DNA of 37,647 nt from Gammaproteobacteria bacterium (lineage in GTDB: Bacteria > Pseudomonadota > Gammaproteobacteria > AKS1). The translations under genes were made by a program, and so were the position numbers. The notes under the pieces are model-generated. The model had not been told where the DNA came from, ran no database searches, and worked only from the letters and a program-made list of their open reading frames with translations. Where the stretch lies: NCBI GenBank assembly GCA_027006175.1, contig JALTKS010000102.1, forward strand, positions 1 through 37,647. Direction: 5' to 3'. Position 1 is the stretch's first letter; each line of letters starts with the position of its first letter. Positions 18,284 through 25,554 of the stretch are shown one piece after another.

Positions 18284-18294
18284 TCAGACACAAT

Positions 18295-18318
18295 GCTCGG
18301 CAGTCCAGGCTGCCGAGC
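18295..18318 (+). other. Intercistronic stem-loop after coxA
   Basis: A perfect 9-bp inverted repeat, GCTCGGCAG (18295-18303) and CTGCCGAGC (18310-18318), encloses a 6-base loop. No T-run follows, and same-strand genes continue 22 bases later, so complete termination is unlikely. It could act as a 3' stabilising hairpin, or a processing or attenuation point separating abundant subunit messages from assembly-factor messages. Confidence 0.7.
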
Positions 18319-18339
18319 AAGTTTGAATGAAATATATTT

Positions 18340-18444
18340 ATGGAAAACAAGCAGCAAAAGAAAGCAGCAAAGTTGGTTGGGCTGTTAGCATTATTAGCAT
18401 TAACTTTTTATGTAGGATTTATTCTGCTTGTTAGCTTCAGATGA
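18340..18444 (+). CDS. 34-residue membrane peptide, oxidase small assembly protein type
   Basis: A very short open frame encodes a basic N terminus ([11 protein letters not shown]) and then a single hydrophobic segment of about 20 residues ending LLVSFR. Its stop overlaps the ctaG start by 4 bases (ATGA), which suggests translational coupling. Position between coxA and ctaG, size and lysine-rich-then-membrane layout match the small proteins often annotated there as cytochrome oxidase small assembly protein. The ribosome binding site is weak. No function is proven; membership of that group is inferred from context and topology. Confidence 0.72.
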   Translation: MENKQQKKAAKLVGLLALLALTFYVGFILLVSFR

Positions 18445-19025
18445 ATGAAGAAAGACAGAAGGCAAATAAACGCACAGCAGGTAAGCTTTCTTTAGCCGCT
18501 GTAGCAATGGTGGTTTTTGCATTATTTGGATTGCCAGCACTGTATACGTTGATTTGTGATTTGACCGGTTTAGGTGGACGAACCGGAAGAATAGAGAAAG
18601 AACAAGCATTGGCAGAAAAGCCGGATACAACACGGCTGGTTAAGATAGAATTTGATGCTAATGTGAATGCTGATTTGCCATGGGAATTCAGGCCGTTAAC
18701 AAGACGGGTAGAGGTACACCCAGGCGAAGTAACAACAGTATCGTACTATGCGAAGAATTTGAGTAACCGAACAATTGTAGGACAGGCTATTCCAGCTGTT
18801 ACACCTTTTAAGGTTGCAAAATATTTTAATAAAACAGAATGTTTTTGTTTTTCGCAGCAAAAATTTGGACCAGGTGAAGACAAGGAAATGCCATTACGGT
18901 TTATTGTTGATCCTGATTTACCGAAGAATGTGAATACGATAACACTGTCATATACGTTTTTTGATACGAAACAGAGCGGAGTGGAGGAGGAGCCAGCGAA
19001 AGCTGGAAATGCTACACCGCAATAA
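18441..19025 (+). CDS. ctaG: Cytochrome c oxidase copper chaperone CtaG (Cox11)
   Basis: A 194-residue Cox11-type protein that delivers copper to the CuB site of subunit I. It has one N-terminal membrane segment (about residues 18-40) and a periplasmic immunoglobulin-like domain. The copper-binding motif [19 protein letters not shown] contains the diagnostic CFCF, followed by the conserved RFIVDPDLP. Its start overlaps the small upstream peptide gene by 4 bases. coxC follows after an 88-base gap with its own ribosome binding site (GAGAGGATA). Confidence 0.95.
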   Translation: MNEERQKANKRTAGKLSLAAVAMVVFALFGLPALYTLICDLTGLGGRTGRIEKEQALAEKPDTTRLVKIEFDANVNADLPWEFRPLTRRVEVHPGEVTTVSYYAKNLSNRTIVGQAIPAVTPFKVAKYFNKTECFCFSQQKFGPGEDKEMPLRFIVDPDLPKNVNTITLSYTFFDTKQSGVEEEPAKAGNATPQ

Positions 19026-19113
19026 TAGGGCTTAGGCCTGATAATGATAAACGTCGACGCGATAGCGGAAGACGTGACAAATACTCGATATTAAAGTTAG
19101 AGAGGATAATAGT

Positions 19114-20007
19114 ATGTCTCAAGCAAGCGGTAGCTACTACTTACCGGAACCAAGTAAATGGCCAGTCATTGGCTCAATTGGTATGTTTATTATGTTGTTC
19201 GGCTTTGCAAGCTCACTGTCAGATAAAACGCCTCTAGTGGGTGAAGGTAATCTGACAATGATGTATGTGGGTATGGCAATTATCATCTTCATGTTATTTG
19301 GCTGGTTTGGTCAGGTGATTCGTGAAAGTGAAAGTGGCGCATATAATGGTCAGGTTGATATCTCATTCCGTATGGGCATGATGTGGTTTATCTTCTCAGA
19401 AGTCATGTTCTTTGCCGCATTCTTCGGTGCGCTCTACTACATTCGCACATTATCAGTGCCATGGTTAGGTGGTGCAGATAATAATGCAGCAACCAATGAG
19501 TTTTTATACAATGGCTTTACACCATCATGGCCATTAAATGTCATGCCTGATGCCGCTGCAGGCGGATATAGTGTCTTTAAAGAAACTATTGGTGCCTGGG
19601 GAATCCCCGCATTAAACACAGCATTACTCCTGACTTCTGGTGTGACTGTGACATTAGCGCATTGGGCACTTAAGAAAGGTAACCGTGGAGCATTAACATT
19701 CTGGCTATTCGCAACTGTTGTATTAGGTTTTGTCTTTGTGGGTTTCCAGGCCTATGAATATATTCATGCCTACTCAACAGGTCTGAAATTATCATCCGGT
19801 GTTTATGGTTCAACCTTCTTCATGTTGACCGGTTTCCATGGCTTGCATGTAACGATTGGTGCCATCATGTTAACAGTGATGATGTTCCGTTCAATGAAAG
19901 GTCATTTTACTGACGAAAATCACTTTGCTTTTGAAGCAGCTGCCTGGTATTGGCATTTTGTTGATGTGGTTTGGTTAGGTCTGTTTATCTTTGTTTACGT
20001 ACTGTAA
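19114..20007 (+). CDS. coxC: Cytochrome c oxidase subunit III
   Basis: A 297-residue membrane subunit with seven expected helices. Family segments are FRMGMMWFIFSEVMFFAAFF, FMLTGFHGLHVTIGAIML and the C-terminal AAWYWHFVDVVWLGLFIFVYVL, which appears here as AAWYWHFVDVVW plus the terminal hydrophobic stretch. It stabilises the catalytic core and is the last gene of the operon's first block. A strong terminator follows within 20 bases. A central loop (about residues 115-150) is rich in Asn/Ala and somewhat longer than in short homologues. Confidence 0.96.
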   Translation: MSQASGSYYLPEPSKWPVIGSIGMFIMLFGFASSLSDKTPLVGEGNLTMMYVGMAIIIFMLFGWFGQVIRESESGAYNGQVDISFRMGMMWFIFSEVMFFAAFFGALYYIRTLSVPWLGGADNNAATNEFLYNGFTPSWPLNVMPDAAAGGYSVFKETIGAWGIPALNTALLLTSGVTVTLAHWALKKGNRGALTFWLFATVVLGFVFVGFQAYEYIHAYSTGLKLSSGVYGSTFFMLTGFHGLHVTIGAIMLTVMMFRSMKGHFTDENHFAFEAAAWYWHFVDVVWLGLFIFVYVL

Positions 20008-20023
20008 ATAAGACGATGGATAC

Positions 20024-20056
20024 AAAAAAGGCGCTGCCGTGAGGCAGCGCCTTTTT
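20024..20056. terminator. Bidirectional intrinsic terminator between coxC and a minus-strand gene
   Basis: GCGCTGCC (20031-20038), a GTGA loop and GGCAGCGC (20043-20050) form a perfect GC-rich stem. It is flanked by an A-run on the left and a T-run on the right, so it can stop transcription in both directions. It serves coxC and the convergent DUF2909-type gene. Confidence 0.93.
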
Positions 20057-20070
20057 ATTGTTCAGGCAAT

Positions 20071-20277
20071 TTATTGATATGGGCTGGGGTTAGGTTTAAT
20101 GTAGCCAAATTTCACAAGTAGAAGCAGGGTGGCAAAAAGCACAATAGAGGTGCCGATCCGAAAGCTCAGCGCCTTCACCGTACGGGTTCCTTTGCCTTTG
20201 TCGGTCATCATAAAGCGCATGGCACTGAATAATGTGAATATGATTCCGGCTAGAATGGCGATAACGACAATTTTCAT
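20071..20277 (-). CDS. Small twin-membrane-segment protein, DUF2909 type
   Basis: A 68-residue protein from ATG 20277: one hydrophobic segment at residues 1-20, a short basic loop with TDKGKGTRTVKALSFR, and a second segment at about 38-58. This layout and its position convergent to coxC and divergent from SURF1 fit the DUF2909 family often found in proteobacterial oxidase loci. A longer reading from 20325 would add 16 residues without hydrophobic character, and I consider it unlikely. Function is unknown; a role in oxidase assembly is suggested only by context. Confidence 0.78.
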   Translation of the reverse strand: MKIVVIAILAGIIFTLFSAMRFMMTDKGKGTRTVKALSFRIGTSIVLFATLLLLVKFGYIKPNPSPYQ

Positions 20278-20351
20278 TTCTGCTATATCCTGATGAGTAT
20301 TTGTCACATAGTATAACGAATTCATTTTTCCTGCACGGCTAGAGTTAATTC

Positions 20352-21083
20352 ATGCAAATAGGTGTATTTCAATTTAAACCCACTATTACTGTTTCAGTGA
20401 TAACACTGATCGTGTTTTCTATTCTTGTATCATTGGGTCTATGGCAGTTGAATCGCGCAGTAGAGAAGGCACAGACACAGCAAGAGCTACAATCAAGTCT
20501 GGAACAGTTGGAAATAGACGTATTAAGCCCGCTGCAGGTAGAAGATGAATATCGGTTTAGACATGCGCGTATTAAGGGGTATTTTGATGCCCGGCATCAG
20601 TACTTATTGGATAATCGGATTGAAAAGGGGCGTCCCGGTTTTCTCGTTATTACGCCATTTGTTTATGCTTCAGGAAAGGCAAAGATACTGGTGAATCGAG
20701 GTTGGTTACCATTAGGCAAGCGTAGGGAAGATCTACCGGATATCTCAGTGACAGATAAAGTAGTTGTTATACGGGGAATATTGGCAGATTTACCCGGTAA
20801 ATTACCCAATTTTGGGATTAGCGCAACAATTTCAGATGGTCGCTGGCCCAAGGTCATCCGTGATGTTGAAATTGACCAGATTAGTGCTCAGTTGGGGTAC
20901 ACTATGCCGCCATATTTACTGCAATTAGCGCAGGAAGATGTATCGGCCTATGCTCAGAACTGGCAGCCGGTAGCGAGTGGCCCGGAAAAGAACCAGAGTT
21001 ATGCTGTACAGTGGTTTGGCATGGCGTTAGTGATACTTATTTTATATATCGGTTTGAATAGCCGACGTTTGGAGGAAGAGTAG
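20352..21083 (+). CDS. SURF1 family oxidase assembly protein
   Basis: A 243-residue protein with two membrane segments, one at about residues 10-30 and one at about 222-240, flanking a periplasmic domain. The first helix ends with the SURF1-typical SLGLWQLNRAVEKAQTQ. The domain contains YLLDNRIEKGRPGFLVITPF and VNRGWLPLGKRR, both conserved in the family. SURF1 proteins help deliver heme a to subunit I. It is followed by a SCO-like gene whose GTG overlaps its stop codon by one base. Confidence 0.93.
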   Translation: MQIGVFQFKPTITVSVITLIVFSILVSLGLWQLNRAVEKAQTQQELQSSLEQLEIDVLSPLQVEDEYRFRHARIKGYFDARHQYLLDNRIEKGRPGFLVITPFVYASGKAKILVNRGWLPLGKRREDLPDISVTDKVVVIRGILADLPGKLPNFGISATISDGRWPKVIRDVEIDQISAQLGYTMPPYLLQLAQEDVSAYAQNWQPVASGPEKNQSYAVQWFGMALVILILYIGLNSRRLEEE

Positions 21084-21706
21084 TGGAACAGCAATCTAAA
21101 AAACCTGGAATGGATCCGCGATTAACGCTGATTTTGATGGTATTGGTATTTGTCGTTCCAGTAGGACTGGCGATTGTATTGCACAGTGTTGGTGGCGGTT
21201 TTAAAACTGAATCTACAACCAATTGGGGTAACCTGGTGACGCCGGTAAGACCGATAGCTGATTTTTCTACCACGACAGTTGATGGAAAAGAATTCAATCG
21301 TGACATGCTTAATGGCAAGTGGACAATGTTTTATATTGATTCAGCTGAATGCAATGAAAGCTGTTTTAATAATCTTTATACGATTCGTCAATCACGTCTG
21401 GGAATGGGGGGAGAAAAAGACCGTGTTCAAAGAGTGATGTTGTTAGTGAATGATGGCAACAACGACCAATTAGATAAAATAAAACAGGAACATCAGGGAA
21501 TGAATATTATTCGTCTTGAAAAAGACACATTCTCAGAAGTAATCAAAAATTTTGAATTTGAAGGACTGGCTCCGGCTGAAAAAGCACAGCGAATTTATTT
21601 TGTTGACCCACTGGGAAATTTGATGATGCACTATAAAAGTGATATCAGCCCGAGAGGTGTTGTAAAAGACCTTGAACGTTTATTGAAGTATTCAAGAATT
21701 GGTTAA
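21083..21706 (+). CDS. SCO-like thioredoxin-fold membrane protein
   Basis: A 207-residue protein beginning at GTG 21083, which shares a base with the SURF1 stop. One membrane segment lies at about residues 14-34. A thioredoxin-like domain follows, with CNESC (Cys90, Cys94) in the position of the SCO copper-binding CxxxC and a histidine in LMMHYKSD near residue 182. SCO proteins hand copper to CuA. Overall similarity to classical SCO is modest, and such proteins between SURF1 and heme synthesis genes are often left as hypothetical. I infer a role in CuA assembly. Confidence 0.75.
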   Translation: MEQQSKKPGMDPRLTLILMVLVFVVPVGLAIVLHSVGGGFKTESTTNWGNLVTPVRPIADFSTTTVDGKEFNRDMLNGKWTMFYIDSAECNESCFNNLYTIRQSRLGMGGEKDRVQRVMLLVNDGNNDQLDKIKQEHQGMNIIRLEKDTFSEVIKNFEFEGLAPAEKAQRIYFVDPLGNLMMHYKSDISPRGVVKDLERLLKYSRIG

Positions 21707-21718
21707 AGGCACGCAGTC

Positions 21719-22624
21719 ATGAATGATGAAACACAAACAGAAGAACCAATAGTCATGCAGGACATTACATGGCGTGATTATTACAACCTGTGCAAGCCAA
21801 AGGTCGTTATGTTAATCGTGTTTACTGCAGTGGTTGGAATGTTTCTTGCGGTGCCGGGTATGGTACCACTAGAGCCCTTTATCTTTGGAACGCTGGGTAT
21901 TGGGTTGGCAGCAGGATCGGCTGCAGCAATCAACCAGGTGGTCGATCAGCGCATTGATGCGAAGATGGCAAGAACCAGGAATCGCCCGTTGCCAACAGGT
22001 CATATGGATAATAAGCGTGCATTGATCTTCGCTTTTGCTATTGGTATTTTGGCGATGATTATTTTAGTGGTATTTGTTAATGAACTAACAGCTATCTTAA
22101 CGTTTATTTCATTAATTGGTTACGCTGTTGTATACACTATGTACCTGAAATATGCGACACCACAGAATATTGTGATTGGTGGTGCAGCCGGTGCTGCACC
22201 ACCTGTACTGGGTTGGACAGCAATTACAGGTGATATCAATGCCCACTCCTTGTTATTGTTTTTAATTATTTTTGCATGGACACCACCACATTTCTGGGCG
22301 TTAGCAATTCATCGTCATAAAGAATATGCAAAAGTAGATGTACCAATGTTACCTGTTACACATGGCCTGGAGTTTACTCGGCTGCAGATTTTACTGTACA
22401 CCATCATTCTTATTGTGGTGACGATTTTACCTTTTGTAACGTTAATGAGTGGCGTGTTTTATTTGGCAGGTGCAATAGCGTTAGGGCTAGGTTTTTTATA
22501 TTACTCACTGGAAGTTAAAAAAGCAGAAGATGAAACCATGCCGATCAAAACATTTGGCTATTCAATCTTTTATTTAATGGCACTTTTCGCATTTTTGTTG
22601 ATTGATCATTACATTCCACAGTAA
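21719..22624 (+). CDS. ctaB: Protoheme IX farnesyltransferase (heme O synthase)
   Basis: A UbiA-superfamily membrane enzyme of 301 residues that adds a farnesyl group to heme b to form heme o. Key segments are [18 protein letters not shown], the first aspartate motif [20 protein letters not shown], and [15 protein letters not shown], which is specific to heme O synthases. The conserved [20 protein letters not shown] region, here starting [11 protein letters not shown], binds heme. It lies 12 bases after the SCO-like gene. The heme A synthase gene ctaA, often immediately upstream, is absent. The next gene is convergent. Confidence 0.95.
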   Translation: MNDETQTEEPIVMQDITWRDYYNLCKPKVVMLIVFTAVVGMFLAVPGMVPLEPFIFGTLGIGLAAGSAAAINQVVDQRIDAKMARTRNRPLPTGHMDNKRALIFAFAIGILAMIILVVFVNELTAILTFISLIGYAVVYTMYLKYATPQNIVIGGAAGAAPPVLGWTAITGDINAHSLLLFLIIFAWTPPHFWALAIHRHKEYAKVDVPMLPVTHGLEFTRLQILLYTIILIVVTILPFVTLMSGVFYLAGAIALGLGFLYYSLEVKKAEDETMPIKTFGYSIFYLMALFAFLLIDHYIPQ

Positions 22625-22635
22625 CCAGTATTATT

Positions 22636-24771
22636 TTATTTACTATCAAGTGTATTGACAGTGTCCCAGTCACTGGCCGGTGGGTTTTCAATATAAGCTC
22701 TGGCTCGAAGTGAGAATTTTTCAGAAACAAGATCACCTTGTTGTGCAAGTTGCTTGAATTGTTCATAAGCAGTTTTAAAGTCGCGGAGTCGATAATTACC
22801 GAGTGCTGTGGCAAAGTGTTGAAGTAAATCCTGATTGTTAGCCATCTCAGTATGTAGAGGTTCATAGATAGTCGTCGGTGTTGCTTTACCCTTAACGCGA
22901 ACAGTATCAAGTTCTCTGACCGAAATTTTATTACCACACTGTTGAATGCTTGTATCGCTGGCGATGATACTGGTACCGTACATTTTATTAACACCTTCCA
23001 GACGTGCAGCAAGATTGACCGCATCGCCGATAATTGTATAGTTAAGACGGTTCGAAGAGCCAATATTTCCAACTAGCATCATGCCGGTGTTAATGCCTAT
23101 GCGAGCTGATACATTCAGACCTCCCGGCAAATTAAAACTGTCTTTAAGTTGTTTAAGCCTTTTGTCACAGGCAATTGCAGATTCAACAGCATGTAATGCA
23201 TGTTGAGGATCATGTTGTGGTGCACCAAACACGGCGATGATGGCATCACCAACATATTTATCAACGAAGCCACCGTGTTCTTTAACAATTCGTGTCATGG
23301 CATCAAAGTATTGATTCAAGAAGTCGACAAGCTGCTGCGGATCAAGCTTCTCTGAAATGCTAGTAAAGCCAGCGATATCAGAAAACCAGACAGTTAATTC
23401 CCTTTCTTCACCACCTAACTCTGGACTATCACCCTCTTTCATCATTTGATCGATGACAGCAGGTTCAAGATAAAGACCAAAAGCGCGTTTAATAATACGT
23501 TTGTCTTTATCGGCAACAATAAAACGAAAACCAAGTGTTGCAGATAAAGTAATGGCAGCGGCAATGATTGGGTCAATTAAGGGAAGAACGAGTCCCTGAT
23601 TGAAATTAATAACAACGAGTATTATCCATAAAACGACACTGGCAAAAACAGCAACAATTAATCGAACAGGAGTCAGTAATAAAGTAAATAGAGCGACAGC
23701 CAATGCCAGTGGAAAGGATAACAGTGCATAGGTAATTGCCGGAGTTTCGGTGAGAGCATTTTTATGTAAAATATTGTTGATGGCTTGCGCGTGAATATAG
23801 ACACCTGAGATATCATCACGTATTTCAGTACTTGCATATTTGTTTGCATCATAGGGAAGAATGCAGCGTTCGGGTACGTTTAAACCTTCCCGTGAATTTG
23901 CAAGATGAGATGCCGCTTTTTTTCTGTCTTCAAGCCCCAGTACTGCCCCGAGTATGACGACTTTGTTTTTAAAATGACGTTTAAAATAATCGGTATTACC
24001 TTTTTGGCTACAGGCATAGATATCAGCAAGAGAGTAGCTCGGAATAAAATCAGGCTGAGTATTGAAATTAATCAACATGGTATTGTCTGATGTAACAGGG
24101 ACGTTGTAGCCATTAATAATAAGAGGCTTGTTACGGACAAATTTAACTTTTTCATTACTTGCGCGAGCAGCAAGTTCAACAGCCATCGAGGGATCGGTTC
24201 TGTTTCCTTGATCAAACCATAATGGCAGGTCGCGAATGATACCGTCGTCATCTCTGGAGTGGTTTCCAAGATTTAACAGGCGTATATTTTTTTCATTGCC
24301 TACAGCAAAGCTATGTCCGGGGTAAGGTTTGACTGGCTTGCCAAAATGCTGAACCTTACCCAGTACGAGCTTACCACTGCGACCATATTTATAGAGTGTT
24401 CTGAGGAAAGCTTTATCATAGCCTTTAAACCTGGATTCGACGCTAGTAGGTAAAACAATATCAAAAGCAAAAACCTTGGCGCCACCTTGCATGATTGAAG
24501 AAATGACCTCTGCATATTGGGGGGTCCACATTACACGCGGTGTTTCAACAAAACCCGGTTGTTGATACGTTTCTTCATCAATCGCCAGAATCACAACATC
24601 GGATTCTTTTTCTGATGCTATTAAACCGGGAAAGTTTTGTTGAAGTGTATGCCGTAACCAGAACAAGGTATCTAAAGATGTTTTTTCCAGACGTTGAGTA
24701 AACGGCATCGACATGATCAGGCTTGCAACAAGCGCAATAGCACCCGCGATTATGATATGCCGTATCTTCAT
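22636..24771 (-). CDS. CHASE2-domain class III adenylate cyclase
   Basis: A 711-residue membrane protein. After a signal-anchor helix (residues 8-25) comes a large periplasmic CHASE2 sensory domain (to about 340), then about three closely spaced membrane helices (about 345-425), then a cytoplasmic class III cyclase domain. The catalytic domain shows both metal aspartates (FSDIAGFTS and VGDAIIAVFG), the adenine-selecting lysine in DKYVGD, the paired aspartate in IIGDAVNLAAR and the transition-state Asn/Arg in the same segment. It should therefore make cyclic AMP. A short helical tail follows. The upstream FecR-domain gene ends 3 bases before it, so the two are co-transcribed. Confidence 0.93.
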   Translation of the reverse strand: MKIRHIIIAGAIALVASLIMSMPFTQRLEKTSLDTLFWLRHTLQQNFPGLIASEKESDVVILAIDEETYQQPGFVETPRVMWTPQYAEVISSIMQGGAKVFAFDIVLPTSVESRFKGYDKAFLRTLYKYGRSGKLVLGKVQHFGKPVKPYPGHSFAVGNEKNIRLLNLGNHSRDDDGIIRDLPLWFDQGNRTDPSMAVELAARASNEKVKFVRNKPLIINGYNVPVTSDNTMLINFNTQPDFIPSYSLADIYACSQKGNTDYFKRHFKNKVVILGAVLGLEDRKKAASHLANSREGLNVPERCILPYDANKYASTEIRDDISGVYIHAQAINNILHKNALTETPAITYALLSFPLALAVALFTLLLTPVRLIVAVFASVVLWIILVVINFNQGLVLPLIDPIIAAAITLSATLGFRFIVADKDKRIIKRAFGLYLEPAVIDQMMKEGDSPELGGEERELTVWFSDIAGFTSISEKLDPQQLVDFLNQYFDAMTRIVKEHGGFVDKYVGDAIIAVFGAPQHDPQHALHAVESAIACDKRLKQLKDSFNLPGGLNVSARIGINTGMMLVGNIGSSNRLNYTIIGDAVNLAARLEGVNKMYGTSIIASDTSIQQCGNKISVRELDTVRVKGKATPTTIYEPLHTEMANNQDLLQHFATALGNYRLRDFKTAYEQFKQLAQQGDLVSEKFSLRARAYIENPPASDWDTVNTLDSK

Positions 24772-24774
24772 GGT

Positions 24775-25431
24775 TTATAGATCGATTAGTCGAGAAACAA
24801 TAGGGATGGCGCCTTTTTCGGCATATTTATCGACTTTGAATGTTTTACTTTTACCGCCTTTAACAACAATTCTATAGACGCCACCTAAAGACAAAGAAAT
24901 GTTTTTAGATGCCAGATCGATGTGTTTACCTTTTAGCTGGTAAGTATATTGTTTTTCATGTTGATCGGTACGTTCGATGGTTATGTTCGCATTTGATTTT
25001 TTTAAACGAATAACCGGAGATGTTCCATAAATCGTTAAATCAGGATTACGAATGCCTATTTTTGACTTTGGAGCTCCACGGAAGGCCAGTGCACCACTTG
25101 TTGCTGCAACTTGCCCAGTAAGATTTGCATTACCACCATCACACTCCACGTCTTCACGCAGCAATTGACCTTTTATAACATTACTTTGTAGAGAACCAAC
25201 GGTGACTGTTCCGCCTGTAATTGTTTCGCGTCGGCATGAGTTAAGATAGCCAATGATCAGCTTGCCTTTACTACCCAGTTTAATAACATGCCCTTCATTG
25301 ACGTAGTCCATAAACGATAAGGAGCTGTTTTGTGCCTGTATCTCTTCAATGATTGCGACAGGTGCGCTGTCAGCAAAAGAATTGATATTACTGAGCAATA
25401 AAGTGACTGCAGCAATAGTATGGATTTTCAT
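24775..25431 (-). CDS. Exported FecR-domain protein
   Basis: A 218-residue protein with an N-terminal signal peptide (MKIHTIAAVTLLLSNINSFA). The first half resembles a FecR domain (about 28-75: VNEGHVIKLGSKGKLIIGYL), including a pair of cysteines at NSCRR and EDVEC that could form a disulfide in the periplasm. The second half is beta-rich with many Lys and Ile residues and no domain I recognise. It lacks the membrane anchor of FecR anti-sigma regulators. It lies 3 bases upstream of the CHASE2 cyclase, so it may be a periplasmic ligand or partner of the CHASE2 domain; this is inference. Confidence 0.8.
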   Translation of the reverse strand: MKIHTIAAVTLLLSNINSFADSAPVAIIEEIQAQNSSLSFMDYVNEGHVIKLGSKGKLIIGYLNSCRRETITGGTVTVGSLQSNVIKGQLLREDVECDGGNANLTGQVAATSGALAFRGAPKSKIGIRNPDLTIYGTSPVIRLKKSNANITIERTDQHEKQYTYQLKGKHIDLASKNISLSLGGVYRIVVKGGKSKTFKVDKYAEKGAIPIVSRLIDL

Positions 25432-25472
25432 TGGTTTTCCTTTTAATAAGGCTATACTTAGCCATTAATATA

Positions 25473-25505
25473 GCAATATTAACGTATTTTGCAGGTTAAT
25501 ATTGC
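25473..25505. promoter_or_regulatory. Perfect 10-bp dyad between fecR-like and caspase-like genes
   Basis: GCAATATTAA (25473-25482) and TTAATATTGC (25496-25505) are exact reverse complements 13 bases apart, centred about 58 bases upstream of the FecR-type start and 66 bases upstream of the caspase-type start. The AT-rich arms and absence of a T-run make an operator more likely than a terminator. It could co-regulate both divergent transcripts. Confidence 0.6.
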
Positions 25506-25554
25506 ACACAGATGACGATAATTGTTTATCCTGATTATTTAGGGCAAATGGAAT

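Noticed and set aside
18295-18318. Stem-loop after coxA as an intrinsic terminator
   Set aside because: No T-run follows and the operon continues on the same strand.
24775-25431. FecR-type gene as an anti-sigma factor of a FecI system
   Set aside because: It has a cleavable signal peptide, no cytoplasmic anti-sigma segment, and no ECF sigma or TonB receptor nearby.
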